From contig JAHDYR010000025.1 of assembly GCA_019828565.1 (NCBI GenBank), forward strand, positions 868,001-932,000: DNA of 64,000 bases, in the 5' to 3' direction. Source of the stretch: Carpediemonas membranifera (taxonomy: Eukaryota > Fornicata). The first letter of the stretch is position 1. Each line of letters opens with the position of its first letter. A program made the position numbers and the translations under genes. This document shows positions 10,273 to 19,229 of the stretch, one piece after another. Below the pieces are notes generated by a model. The model did not search any database. It saw only the letters and a program-made list of their open reading frames with translations, and was not told the origin of the DNA.

Positions 10273-10595
10273 TGTGGCCCGCAACAACATCGCCGCTGAA
10301 GGCCTCGATAGCGCCCCCTCTAGTGTGGCTCGCAACAACATCGTCGCTGGAGGCCTCGATAGCGCCCCCTCTAGTGTGGCCCGCAACAACATCGCCGCTG
10401 GAGGCCTCGATAGCGCCCCCCTCTAGTGTGGCCCGCAACAACATCGCCGCTGAAGGCCTCGATAGCGCCCCCTCTAGTGTGGCCCGCAACAACATCGCCG
10501 CTGAAGGCCTCGATAGCGCCCCCTCTAGTGTGGCCCGCAACAACATCGCCGCTGAAGGCCTCGATAGCGCCCCCTCTAGTGTGGCCCGCAACAAC
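10218..10595 (+). repeat. 51-bp tandem repeat, about 7.4 units, coding for a 17-aa repeat
   Basis: Units start TAGTGTGGC at 10218, 10270, 10321, 10372, 10424, 10475, 10526 and 10577 (partial). Units are 51 bp (17 codons, SSVARNNIAAEGLDSAP) except units 1 and 4, which are 52 bp because the C run has six rather than five C. Those two extra bases switch the reading frame. Not a CRISPR: the units abut with no unique spacers. Confidence 0.92.
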
Positions 10596-13500
10596 CGTGA
10601 TGGCGTCCATGGCGCTCTCATAGGCTTGTCTGGCAAGAGAGAGGGTCCTGTTTCTCATATCCTAGTGGTCGACTTTGAAGGACTAGGAACTGCCGTAGAC
10701 CGCAGAGCCACCAAACAGAGTCGCGTCTCATATCCCGTAGAGGCCGGCGCCACACTCCTAGCCCGCGTCAAGGATCCTGAAACGGGGATAATGATGTGGG
10801 ACGTCGCAGGGGTCCACTGGGGCGGCTTAGAAGTTGATATCCCAGCGCAGTTAATGCAGACAGCTTTATACCAAGCGGCAGTTGTTCATGGGTGTCCTCC
10901 CATGAGCTTCAGAGTACACCCCGACCACCCCGGGATCTCATTCCCCAGCCCGACCGACTGGCTTCACCACCTCACGGTCATAGTGAGCTCCCTCCCGAAC
11001 TGCATCATGGTCGCCAAAGACCCGAGACTTGAGAACTCCGTCCTAGAGTCATGGGTCTCGGAAAGCGATGCCCCCTTCCTTGACAAGGTCTATGACATAA
11101 GTGATCTAGAGTCCATAGACAAAAGATCCTTTGGGCATATCCATGACTACTGCCGTTCACCCGAGTTCTCTGAGGCGATGTCGATAGCCCAATGTCTCAC
11201 AATGGTGAAGTGCCCCTGCCCGTACCACATTGGAACAGATCCAGGCTACCATTGTGCTCTCAGTGACACTGTAGCTTTCGCGGCGGTACTGCACACAGTC
11301 TCATGTCTCGACCGAACATCTAGGGGAGCTATCACATCCACGTACTCTGAAATCACTGATGCATGGAGGAAAGACTTGGATGTCCTCATCGGCAACTGGT
11401 CCTCTCTCCTGCCCGACCTGGCCGTGCTACTACTCCAAGACCTCCACCTGCCAACGCTTGAGGAGCTGCACCACATCCTCAAGGAGTACGTAATAGCACC
11501 TAAGGGTGGCTGCTCCTTCCCCACAGGTGATAGGGCCAGACAGGCTATGACGTGCCGTCAATTTATTGCAGTGCGGAGCCCAGCTCGGCGAGGGTGGGAA
11601 TGGTTTGATCCTCTTGCCAAGATGATAGCGGTGGCGGATGCGGCAGGCATAGTCCCTCCAAACAGCCTAGAACAGCCATTCATCAGGATAGCGACGGTGA
11701 ATAACGACAGCTCCTTCAGCAATCAGTTGACGGCTCAGCAAGTTTACTGGGAGTGCCCTCCTCACCGAGACCTACCGCAATCTGCTGCAGAGCTTCTGGC
11801 TCTCAACGTTCCTCCCTCGGCAGACAACTCCAAAGGAGTAGTCAAGAGGTCCTACAGAGCGCCGGATCATTGGTTTCTAGTCCCGAGAATCCCCAACAAG
11901 CCAGTGCGAGGGCTCCGCAAAGTCAGACTGAGAGGGCCCATGACTCGAGGAGACATGGATGCCCTCATACAGAAGGCAGAAACAGCATGGGTCAGCGAAG
12001 CGTGGGACCTTTCTCCGGTGTTCAAAGCTCTCCAGAGTGCCCGAGCTCACGACGGTAACTGGAGTAAGGTTGAGCCACCGGCTTCTTCCACGCCAGCTCC
12101 AAGCTTAGCCACGCGAGTCTCGCCTGCGACCTTCAGGAATCAGAGAGGGCGAAGTCAAGCAGGTAGACGACCAGTAAATGGTCACCTCTACTCGTGGAAT
12201 TGCACATCACTCAACATCACCAAGATGACTCTTGCTCTAGTACAAGACGTGGACATCATGGCCATTCAGGAGCTATGGTGGTGGGCCCAGTCCCCGGAGC
12301 TGCCCACAACGAATGACAAGGTCCTGCTATACCACGGAGTGATCAAGTCAGAGTCCGAGACAAAGCATCTAGGCGTAGGCATCATGCTGAGGAAGGAATT
12401 AGCTGAGCTCTGCACATACGTCGAGAACCAACCCCACTCTCCAAGGTTGATTCAAGCTGACCTAGGCTGCGTGTTTGTAACAGCTGGCAAACTGAAGGTC
12501 CGTGTCATGTCCATCTATAGTCCATGCACGGGAGCACAAGCCAAGAAAGAGTTCCACACTCTACTGTCCTCCGAGGTGAAGAAAGCTATTGAGCAAGGGC
12601 TCCAAGTTCTTGTCATGGGAGACTTCAACACGAACCTACTAGATCCATCGACGCTGTGGGCTACCACCCTAAAGGAGTGTGGCTTGAGACTGGTAGTGCC
12701 CGACGGCCCGACCTTCATGGACAGAGTAATTGATGGCATCGCAGCAACACCTAAGCTGGCTGATCTCATCAAGAAGCCGCTCACAGTATCCCTTGAACCC
12801 AAAGGACACAGAGCGGTTGTAGCAAGATCAGGCATAACGGGTTACTTTCGCACGAGGAGCAAGGCAACAGCAGTCCTCAACGAAAGACATGTGGCTAACG
12901 TACTTGAATGCAGCAAGGATCATCGAAAGGCGAGGACTCTCCTGAGGAACATCAGCCACCTTGATGTCGACCAAGCCTTTCAAAGCCTGACGTCGACTAT
13001 CAACCGATGGGCGTTGGTGGACACTGCGGCCTCACATGAAGTGAGAGAAGTCGAGAGAGCAGAAGACTACGACCACTGGTTTGTCGCCGGAGAGCAGATC
13101 GGTATTTCCCCTGAACGGCTCTATGAGCTCATCATTGAGGATCATCGCCACCAACATCAGCTCAAGGAGAGGACGAGCAGAGGCCCCAAAGCTCTCGTGT
13201 GCTCTGAGCTATCATCAGCAATGCTATCAGTAGCGTTAGCATCCTCGGAGAGCCACGCCCACTCAACACTCAAAGCCTACCATGCCCGAGCCAAGCGAGT
13301 CTCTGAGAGCATGGATGTCATGTCCCCTGAATTCTTTAGATACGTCCATTGGAAGCTTTTTGAAGGGGCAGGCCAGAGTGTCTGGTCTTCGCAGAGACCT
13401 GGAAGGCTTACTCAGAGGACCCGGCCTTCCTGCTACCACCACAGTAGGAGGCAGAGTGATCACCAACCGAGAAGAAGTAGCCAAGGCCTTCGAGGAGTGG

Positions 13501-13616
13501 TATGCGTCAGTATCATATGTGGCAGGAGCAGTAGAACCATCCATCTCTCGCCCCGATATAGAGCTCGAAATCACGGACACTCTCCTGGAAGGGGCTCTCA
13601 AATCTGCCAAGAATAG
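10272..13616 (+). CDS. Non-LTR retrotransposon ORF: DEDD exonuclease-like plus APE-type endonuclease
   Basis: Open frame through the tandem repeats; the GTG at 10272 is unlikely to be a true start. At 10650-11320, VVDFEGLG (D-x-E) and YHCALSDTVAFAAVLH (H....D) match Exo I and Exo III boxes of DEDDh 3'-5' exonucleases, with a possible Exo II Asp near AKDPRLEN. At 12180-12840 lies an AP-like endonuclease: SWNCTSLN, AIQELWW (catalytic Glu), VMGDFNTN (GDFN) and GHRAVV. The APE nicks target DNA for target-primed reverse transcription. The frame is valid to about 13365, where an extra G (run 13365-13368) shifts it; the rest is out-of-frame sequence. Confidence 0.8.
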   Translation: MWPATTSPLKASIAPPLVWLATTSSLEASIAPPLVWPATTSPLEASIAPPSSVARNNIAAEGLDSAPSSVARNNIAAEGLDSAPSSVARNNIAAEGLDSAPSSVARNNRDGVHGALIGLSGKREGPVSHILVVDFEGLGTAVDRRATKQSRVSYPVEAGATLLARVKDPETGIMMWDVAGVHWGGLEVDIPAQLMQTALYQAAVVHGCPPMSFRVHPDHPGISFPSPTDWLHHLTVIVSSLPNCIMVAKDPRLENSVLESWVSESDAPFLDKVYDISDLESIDKRSFGHIHDYCRSPEFSEAMSIAQCLTMVKCPCPYHIGTDPGYHCALSDTVAFAAVLHTVSCLDRTSRGAITSTYSEITDAWRKDLDVLIGNWSSLLPDLAVLLLQDLHLPTLEELHHILKEYVIAPKGGCSFPTGDRARQAMTCRQFIAVRSPARRGWEWFDPLAKMIAVADAAGIVPPNSLEQPFIRIATVNNDSSFSNQLTAQQVYWECPPHRDLPQSAAELLALNVPPSADNSKGVVKRSYRAPDHWFLVPRIPNKPVRGLRKVRLRGPMTRGDMDALIQKAETAWVSEAWDLSPVFKALQSARAHDGNWSKVEPPASSTPAPSLATRVSPATFRNQRGRSQAGRRPVNGHLYSWNCTSLNITKMTLALVQDVDIMAIQELWWWAQSPELPTTNDKVLLYHGVIKSESETKHLGVGIMLRKELAELCTYVENQPHSPRLIQADLGCVFVTAGKLKVRVMSIYSPCTGAQAKKEFHTLLSSEVKKAIEQGLQVLVMGDFNTNLLDPSTLWATTLKECGLRLVVPDGPTFMDRVIDGIAATPKLADLIKKPLTVSLEPKGHRAVVARSGITGYFRTRSKATAVLNERHVANVLECSKDHRKARTLLRNISHLDVDQAFQSLTSTINRWALVDTAASHEVREVERAEDYDHWFVAGEQIGISPERLYELIIEDHRHQHQLKERTSRGPKALVCSELSSAMLSVALASSESHAHSTLKAYHARAKRVSESMDVMSPEFFRYVHWKLFEGAGQSVWSSQRPGRLTQRTRPSCYHHSRRQSDHQPRRSSQGLRGVVCVSIICGRSSRTIHLSPRYRARNHGHSPGRGSQICQE

Positions 13617-14064
13617 ATCAGCCCCAGGCAGTGATGGACTAACCCCGGCAATTTTCAAATATTGCCCAGTCCTCAAGGAGGCGCTCAAGACTCTGCTACA
13701 GAAGTGCATTGACCAACTCAAGACCCCAGCAGAGTGGCATACCGCCGTGGTAATTCCATTGAAAAAGCCCGGCTCTACTAGCGATGCTCCTGTGGCGTTC
13801 AGACCTATCTCCCTACTTTCCACAGCCCACAAGGTGCTCGGCACAATGATGATCCGCACGATTGACCGAGACAACCCTCTTCCCCCTGAACAATACGGTG
13901 CAAGGCCGGGTGTTTCATCGGTTGATGCACTATGGGCTATTGAGCACGCGAGACGTGGGTTCAAAGCGACCCACATTGGGACTCTGGACGTGGCTAAGGC
14001 CTTTGACCGTGTCCCGAGGAGAGATGCATTGGACTCGTTGAGGGGGGAACAGAAGGGCCATTGA
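13282..14064 (+). CDS. Non-LTR retrotransposon reverse transcriptase, N-terminal part
   Basis: The meaningful sequence begins near 13365, where the upstream endonuclease frame ends. It has LINE RT motifs: SAPGSDGLTPAIFK (RT1), FRPISLLST (RT2), EQYGARPG and LDVAKAFDRVPR (RT3, first catalytic Asp). The frame ends at an early stop after a G6 run (14042-14047). With five G the frame would pass straight into the next ORF (AIEMLKEMH), so this is one RT split by a 1-nt shift. Confidence 0.85.
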   Translation: MPEPSESLRAWMSCPLNSLDTSIGSFLKGQARVSGLRRDLEGLLRGPGLPATTTVGGRVITNREEVAKAFEEWYASVSYVAGAVEPSISRPDIELEITDTLLEGALKSAKNRSAPGSDGLTPAIFKYCPVLKEALKTLLQKCIDQLKTPAEWHTAVVIPLKKPGSTSDAPVAFRPISLLSTAHKVLGTMMIRTIDRDNPLPPEQYGARPGVSSVDALWAIEHARRGFKATHIGTLDVAKAFDRVPRRDALDSLRGEQKGH

Positions 14065-14065
14065 G

Positions 14066-15463
14066 ATGTTGAAGGAGATGCATTTGCACACAAGGATCTC
14101 TATGCGAGGTAGCAGCACTAGCGCCGCTACCAACACAGGAGTACGGCAAGGATGCACCACTGCTCCCTTCATCTTCACAAGATACCTTGCGGAAGTCCCT
14201 CACATCATTGCAAGCTTAACCGCTCTAGGGAAGGAAGCAATTGAGAAGCTTCCTCCCGACATAGAGACCCTGAGACGAGTGGCAGCAAGGCCGTGCGTTC
14301 CCTGGATTGTCACAGTCCTGTTCGTTGATGACATTACAATAGTAGCTCCCTCCCTTAAGTGGTTGGAGGCAGCACTTACGGCGGCATGGACATGCATGCT
14401 AGCGCTATCCTTGGAGCCCAACGATAAGACCACCTATGTCTCAGAGGACGACACCCCCTCCCTCACCATCCATGGCAATCCAGTCATTAAGAGAGACGCG
14501 GTCAAGCTCCTAGGGGTCCTCTTCGATACGTCCCGAGACTTCTCCACCCAGAATAGGACTATGGGCGAAAGGATAGACAGAGAGCTACGACTACTGAGAG
14601 CTAGCGGCGTGATGCACTCCAAGTTCTGTCCTCGCATTGTAGAGGTCTACACCCTCCCCAAGCTGCTGTACGGGTGGAGCGTCTGGGCTAATCATAAGGC
14701 TGTCTCCCAGGTAGGCAAGCTTGCATCGGCAGCCCTAAGGATCAGCCCAACTGCATCGGAGGCGAAGTACCTGGAGCTAGGCTGGCTGCATCCAGAGGCA
14801 ATGCTCCTGCTGGACAGATTCAAGCAAGGGGTGAGATGGGCGAGAATCCATCCGGGCAAGGATCTCCCAGACTGCATTGCTGAGGCACAAGGCAGCCTTG
14901 GCCTGTCCCACTCCGACAGCCTTGACCTAGCAGCCTGTCGAGCAGCCCAGCTCTCTCACGACATAATCTGCCGTGGTAACAAAGTGGCTGTCAGGAGATA
15001 CGTCACGGAGTCGGCACTCACCCGCCCTTTTACCCGCTCTAACTACCCGGCCAGGCAGCCATACCTCGACCATCTAACGGCTGGGCCAGCGAAGCGCCTC
15101 GCGATGCTACGGCTATCGTGTCTACCAATGCCAACGAGAGGGGCTCTTCCTGACGCGTGGCAGCCGGTCAGGGGAATCCTACAGGACCTGAAGGATGAAC
15201 CGGAAGCCGCCGCAGCTCTTGAGGCATGTCCTCTCTGTCAGGGTGAGGCCATCGCCGCGGCTGTGATTGAGATCCTGACGTCCCCTACCAAGACCTTAGC
15301 AGTGCTGAGATCCAGGACGTGGGTTGTCCTGAACCAGACCCACTTGGCTAAGTGCGACCACTTCAAGATTAACCCCATCCTCCTTTTCAAGGACCCCCTG
15401 ACCCTGAGCAGGCGTGACGACGCCAAGCTCACACATATGTTGAGTGTACTTTGTGACGCGTGA
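14066..15463 (+). CDS. Non-LTR retrotransposon reverse transcriptase, C-terminal part
   Basis: Continues the RT: TGVRQGCTTAPFIF (RT4), VLFVDDITIVAPS (FVDD catalytic box, RT5), LEPNDKTTYV and KLLGVLFD (RT6/7 region), then a long thumb and C-terminal domain with a cysteine pair near the end (EACPLCQG). No RNase H domain is visible. It stops at 15463, about 370 nt before the element's A-rich tail. Confidence 0.88.
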   Translation: MLKEMHLHTRISMRGSSTSAATNTGVRQGCTTAPFIFTRYLAEVPHIIASLTALGKEAIEKLPPDIETLRRVAARPCVPWIVTVLFVDDITIVAPSLKWLEAALTAAWTCMLALSLEPNDKTTYVSEDDTPSLTIHGNPVIKRDAVKLLGVLFDTSRDFSTQNRTMGERIDRELRLLRASGVMHSKFCPRIVEVYTLPKLLYGWSVWANHKAVSQVGKLASAALRISPTASEAKYLELGWLHPEAMLLLDRFKQGVRWARIHPGKDLPDCIAEAQGSLGLSHSDSLDLAACRAAQLSHDIICRGNKVAVRRYVTESALTRPFTRSNYPARQPYLDHLTAGPAKRLAMLRLSCLPMPTRGALPDAWQPVRGILQDLKDEPEAAAALEACPLCQGEAIAAAVIEILTSPTKTLAVLRSRTWVVLNQTHLAKCDHFKINPILLFKDPLTLSRRDDAKLTHMLSVLCDA

Positions 15464-15800
15464 CTGGTAGGTTCCCTCGCTTACATAGGAAAACGCCACC
15501 GTCCTCCCCGGTCTCAGGACCTCCTCGATCATCGTCCTGAGGGAGCCCCATCGGGCTCGGAGCACAGAGTCCCGCAGCGCCAAGAGCTGGAAGTTGTGAG
15601 CTGGCCGACCCGCGTGGGTCATCTTTTTACCCTTCTTCGAAGGGGTTTTAGGCCCTCCTCTCCCTGCAGCTTCAGAACAGTACTCTTGGGCGCCGCAGCT
15701 CTGGCTTCCAATGTTATGAGAACCGTTGCCCTCCTGCGGCTGATCACCGCTCGTCTGGCTCGGGTTGTGGCCAGTGCCTGGAGGTGGACACCCCGGCACT

Positions 15801-15848
15801 GTATCAAAAAATAAACTCAAAAACTCAAAACTCAAAAGGTGAATCACT
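15801..15848 (+). repeat. A-rich 3' tail of the non-LTR element and right target-site duplication
   Basis: A degenerate ACTCAAAA-type simple repeat runs to 15835 as the 3' tail. The 13-bp duplication AAGGTGAATCACT at 15836-15848 follows directly, and YR-A sequence resumes. Confidence 0.88.
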
Positions 15849-16108
15849 CTGTCCGACCTGAGGACTCTGTGGAAAACGTCCTGAACGCCATCACATTGAA
15901 CCGTAGGCGTCCTCTGTCCTGTAGGTGAAGTAGGTGGGCCAGATCTGAGCTCGAAGCCGGGACGGAGAGACGGAGTTTCCAGGGCGTCCAACTCTTGAGG
16001 AGTCTCATCTCCGGCGCTTGAACCTCTGGGTAGAGGAGAAAGACTGCTGAGGTCCAAGACCTCGGGTGTCTCTCCATCTGGATCTGGATGTTCCGAATTT
16101 TCTACCAT
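15836..16108 (-). pseudogene. YR-A/YR-B chimeric fragment
   Basis: 15836-16070 matches 21213-21443 of YR-A (linker upstream of the recombinase domain). After ~9 unmatched bases the sequence becomes the YR-B gag start, so an open frame beginning at the ATG at 16108 reads ten codons of YR-B gag (MVENSEHPDP) and then YR-A linker (EVLDLSSLSPLPRGS). It continues into the antisense of the non-LTR element. RT, RNase H and most of gag are missing. A template switch between co-packaged RNAs or a deletion between elements could explain it. Confidence 0.75.
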
Positions 16109-16230
16109 TCTGCCCGCATAAACTGCGCGGCTCGCCTGGTCGGCGCATCACCATGCCGGAGCGAGGCGATCTCATTGCCCTCCGCTCACGGCCCGTTACC
16201 CGAGGTAACCTGTCAGCGCGATGTAACGCC
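16109..16230 (-). repeat. YR-B terminal repeat A', left copy
   Basis: Nearly identical to 19786-19908. Contains the GCATAAACTGC motif just upstream of the gag ATG, and the hairpin GTTACC-cga-GGTAAC (16195-16209). Both copies end ...GTAACGCC. On the minus strand this copy lies directly downstream of the YR-B 3' region. Confidence 0.82.
16116..16126 (-). promoter_or_regulatory. GCATAAACTGC core-promoter-like motif (chimera)
   Basis: Exact GCATAAACTGC on the plus strand, 7 nt from the ATG at 16108. It duplicates the motif at 19793. Confidence 0.5.
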
Positions 16231-16453
16231 AGCTAGCTGTCCTAGCCTCTAGACATACTTGCTCTACCCAACGGGGATATCCCACCGGCAACGAGCATAG
16301 TGGAATGGCTTGCAGGCACGCTTGCGAGCCCAAACCGACCGTCTCCTCGAGAGACCGCGTCAAAGAATGTCTGTTGTGGCTTACATCTGCCGTTGTAACG
16401 CGTGTCAGCCCCACCCTACCTAGCTCTCCCAGCCACTAGCTCCCGTCAGAGAT

Positions 16454-17758
16454 TTAAAGTGGTGGTTGGAGAAGGATGGAGGCCAGGTGTCCCTGGACCC
16501 CCGGGTGTGTGCGGACCCCGTTGCCCATATATCTCAGCATGCTTTTCGTGGAGGCCCACGTCCCCATGGACAGGAGGACTTCGGTACTCGTGTGGGCTAC
16601 CGCCAACTCCGTGGTGGCGCCCTTGCGGAATGAGTGCCACGAAATGTCGGTGCCGTACGCCTGGTGGATCCAGTGGCGGAGGGTTGACGCCGGTAGCGGC
16701 TTCGATAGTGAAATACCACCGGTTGAGGTGATCGCCCGCCAGATGAGGTCGTCGTCGCGGCGCGTTGCCGTGGGGACCCATGCCTTCAGGGCCCTTGCTG
16801 GGTTAAAGCGGGCCCACGATTGGTTTGGTACCAGCTTGCGGACGCCTGTGGCAGTCTTAGTTCTCGCGAACAGAAGGAGGGCATTGCCATCAGCGTCGAA
16901 CTCGACGTCTCTTCGTCTGAGCCCAAAGATCTCTGCGCCTCTACTCACGGTGATAAAGCAGAGAGCAGAAAAGAGGGCGGCCTGGAAGGCTTGGGGTGAC
17001 TTCCGACGTCTGTCTATGACCCTGCGGACTCTCGCGGACGTGACAGGCTTCGCACCCCCGGTCAGGCCTTCTACAGAGGCGACGTTCCGGGCGGCGGCGA
17101 TTATCTGCTTGGCAGCGATCGGGGGGCGCCAGTCAGACACGAGTGGGGCGGCCTCGCAAATCCAGTAGCCTTTCCTGTGTATCGACTGTGGGCCCGACGT
17201 GGTACCCTCGGTCAGAAGGAACTCTTTGAGCTGTTGCGCGTGTGAGTGGCTCGCGTTGCGGGATTGGAGGAATTTGGCGACCCAGCCCGCTGCTGTGCGG
17301 CGCGACGATTCGTTTCTGAAATGTGATAGTCGGTCGTCAGCGAGGAGGGCTTGGAACGGGTCCTCAGGATAAGCGCCACGAAGCGGATCTTGCCCTTGTC
17401 TGTCGCTGTCCAGGCTAGCTCGGACTGCAGGAGGTGTTTCGCCTGGACTCTGAGGTACAACTTGAGGGGTGTCAAACGTTTGATGGCTCGGACCTCGGGC
17501 GAGTTGAGGTCCGGGCACAGGACTATCGCCGCTGATCTCCAGTGTCGAGGGTTCCCAGTCTGGGTCGAGGCGCGTATTGTCTGGAGGCGACGACACGTCA
17601 CTCCAAGAAGGGCTATAGGAGGAGCTATATAAATCCTGACTCCCCTCCAGTCCATCTGGAAGCCGTTGTCGTGGATTGACCAGGCTATTTCTGCAAAGCC
17701 TGGTAAGGCCAGAACCTTGTCGGGGCGTGCTGTGACGTCGATCTCGACCGGCCCCCAC
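16454..17758 (-). CDS. YR-B tyrosine recombinase
   Basis: The recombinase domain occupies roughly the last 280 codons. It shows the catalytic Arg context (TVSRGAEIFGLRRRDV), a candidate Lys (ARTKTATG), WHSFRKGA (H-x-x-R) and MGTWASTKSMLRYM carrying the Trp and Tyr nucleophile. It overlaps the RT/RNase H frame in another phase, as in YR-A. There is no ATG in this frame before the domain; the first in-frame alternative codon is GTG. Expression probably needs a frameshift, re-initiation or fusion to RT, or the start has been lost. Confidence 0.85.
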   Translation of the reverse strand: MGAGRDRRHSTPRQGSGLTRLCRNSLVNPRQRLPDGLEGSQDLYSSSYSPSWSDVSSPPDNTRLDPDWEPSTLEISGDSPVPGPQLARGPSHQTFDTPQVVPQSPGETPPAVRASLDSDRQGQDPLRGAYPEDPFQALLADDRLSHFRNESSRRTAAGWVAKFLQSRNASHSHAQQLKEFLLTEGTTSGPQSIHRKGYWICEAAPLVSDWRPPIAAKQIIAAARNVASVEGLTGGAKPVTSARVRRVIDRRRKSPQAFQAALFSALCFITVSRGAEIFGLRRRDVEFDADGNALLLFARTKTATGVRKLVPNQSWARFNPARALKAWVPTATRRDDDLIWRAITSTGGISLSKPLPASTLRHWIHQAYGTDISWHSFRKGATTELAVAHTSTEVLLSMGTWASTKSMLRYMGNGVRTHPGVQGHLASILLQPPL

Positions 17759-19229
17759 TTGCGCATGATGGTTTCCAAGACTTCTCGGGGTGACGACCAG
17801 TCGAGCTTGGCGAACCTGGAGAGCCTGTCCGCCTGGACATTCAGGTGTCCGGCAATATGGAAGCAGTGGACGTCGAGGCGCTTGGTTTCTGCCGTGTTGT
17901 AGATGTCCTGTAGGATCTGGTGTGCGGCTGGGGGAGGTTCGGCGATCCCCGTCTGTTTACCCAGCTGATGGCAGCTGAGTTGTCGGCAAAGACTGTGAGA
18001 GAGGAGCGTGACTCCTGCTGGGGCACGAGATTGATCGCCTGAGCGATCGCGAAGAGCTCCTTGACGCCAATGTGTTCCCCCTTGAGATGAGGGGGGAAGG
18101 CACCCTGTGATGCCGCTCCCTTCTCCCCATTGAACAGGCATGCTCCCCAGCCGGACGTTGATGCGTCTGAGGTGACAGAAATCTGGAGCGTATCGCGTAT
18201 TTCCCAGTCCGCTCTTGCTTCGGCGAACCTCTTGGGTGGGCGATCGCGGAGGAGGACTTGCCACGCCGCCAGCTGCCTGCGGATTTGGCTGGAGAGGTGG
18301 ACGGTCTCCGTCGTAGGGGTGGCCTGCAGTGGTCTGAGTGCGAGGCGGGCGAACTGTGTGGTCCCTGCGAAGAATGACAGACGGCCTAGGAGCTTCTGCC
18401 AGTCTGAAGCTGTGATGGACCCGACCCGGAGGGCCTTGGAGATCGTGGCCGTGTAGGCCTCGGCCTTGTCTTTTGAGATTCTTAGGGACTCGCTTGCGGT
18501 GTCTATGTGGACACCTAGGTAGTCTACCTGCTGGGTCGGCGTGAGGACGCACTTGTTGAGGCCCGGTATCGCCCCCAGCGATAGCATGAGGTCGATGATC
18601 TGCGGGGTGACCGAAGCTAGGTACGATGGGGAGGCATGGGACACTAAGAAGTCGTCGAGATAGACCGCGATGGTCACCCCGAACCTGTGTGCGATGATCT
18701 TTGCAAGCTGTATGGTCGTGCTCTGGAACACGTACGGCGCCGCTGTCCATCCGAAGCCGAGTGTGTTGTACCTGAATGCGCGGCCGTCCGGTAGGACCAC
18801 GCCTAGGAGGGGGGAGTCTCGCGAGGCGACGCCAAGTTGGTGGTATCCCGATGCTAGGTCTATCTTGATCATGTAGTCGTTCTTGTGCAGATTGCGGACC
18901 GCCCGTCTGATGCCGAACAGACGAAACACCCTCAGCTCTGCTGTCAACTCGTTCAGGGCTCGGAGGTCGTGCACGGGGCGGACATCGTCTTTGCCCTTCG
19001 ACACCGCGAACAGGGGTGCGCTGTGACGCAGTTCGTCTATCGGGCACGGGGAGAGGACGCCCTTGGCGACTAGCTCTTCGATCTTCGGGAGTAGGCGGGG
19101 GTCCACTCGCCTTTGCGGTTCTGGTGGAGGGGGCGCAGAGGTGAGGTGGATAGGGACGCCATCCCGCAGCCAGCTTACTACCTCGGGGGAGGCACCGAGT
19201 CTTGCCCACACCGGCCACTTTTTGTTCAT
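17212..19229 (-). pseudogene. YR-B reverse transcriptase-RNase H, one frameshift
   Basis: Starts at the ATG at 19229 (MNKKWPVWARLGAS), which aligns with the YR-A RT start (MNAAWREWQRLGAS). It contains KIDLASGYHQLGV (catalytic Asp), AVYLDDFLVSH (YLDD box) and RNase H boxes TSDASTSGWGA and FADNSAA. Near WVNRRGSPNLP the frame is lost at a five-G run (17930-17934, C5 in sense). One more base restores the C-terminal RNase H (FHIAGHLNVQADRLSRF) in the frame that ends at 17212. Confidence 0.85.

Larger units (their letters stand above)
8645..15835 (+). mobile_element. Non-LTR (LINE-like) retrotransposon encoding OTU, exonuclease-like, APE endonuclease and RT domains
   Basis: 7,191 bp between exact 13-bp target-site duplications, ending in an A-rich (AAACTCA)n-type tail. 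Coding order: OTU-like protease, 17-aa tandem repeats, DEDD-type exonuclease-like domain, AP-like endonuclease, reverse transcriptase. The reading frame is broken at G/C runs (10262-10267, 10416-10421, 13365-13368, 14042-14047). Without those shifts the frames would read through as one polyprotein. Inserted in antisense orientation to the host YR-A element. Confidence 0.9.

Noticed and set aside
10218-10595. CRISPR-like array
   Set aside because: The 51-bp units abut without unique spacers, encode a 17-aa repeat and lie inside a retrotransposon ORF.
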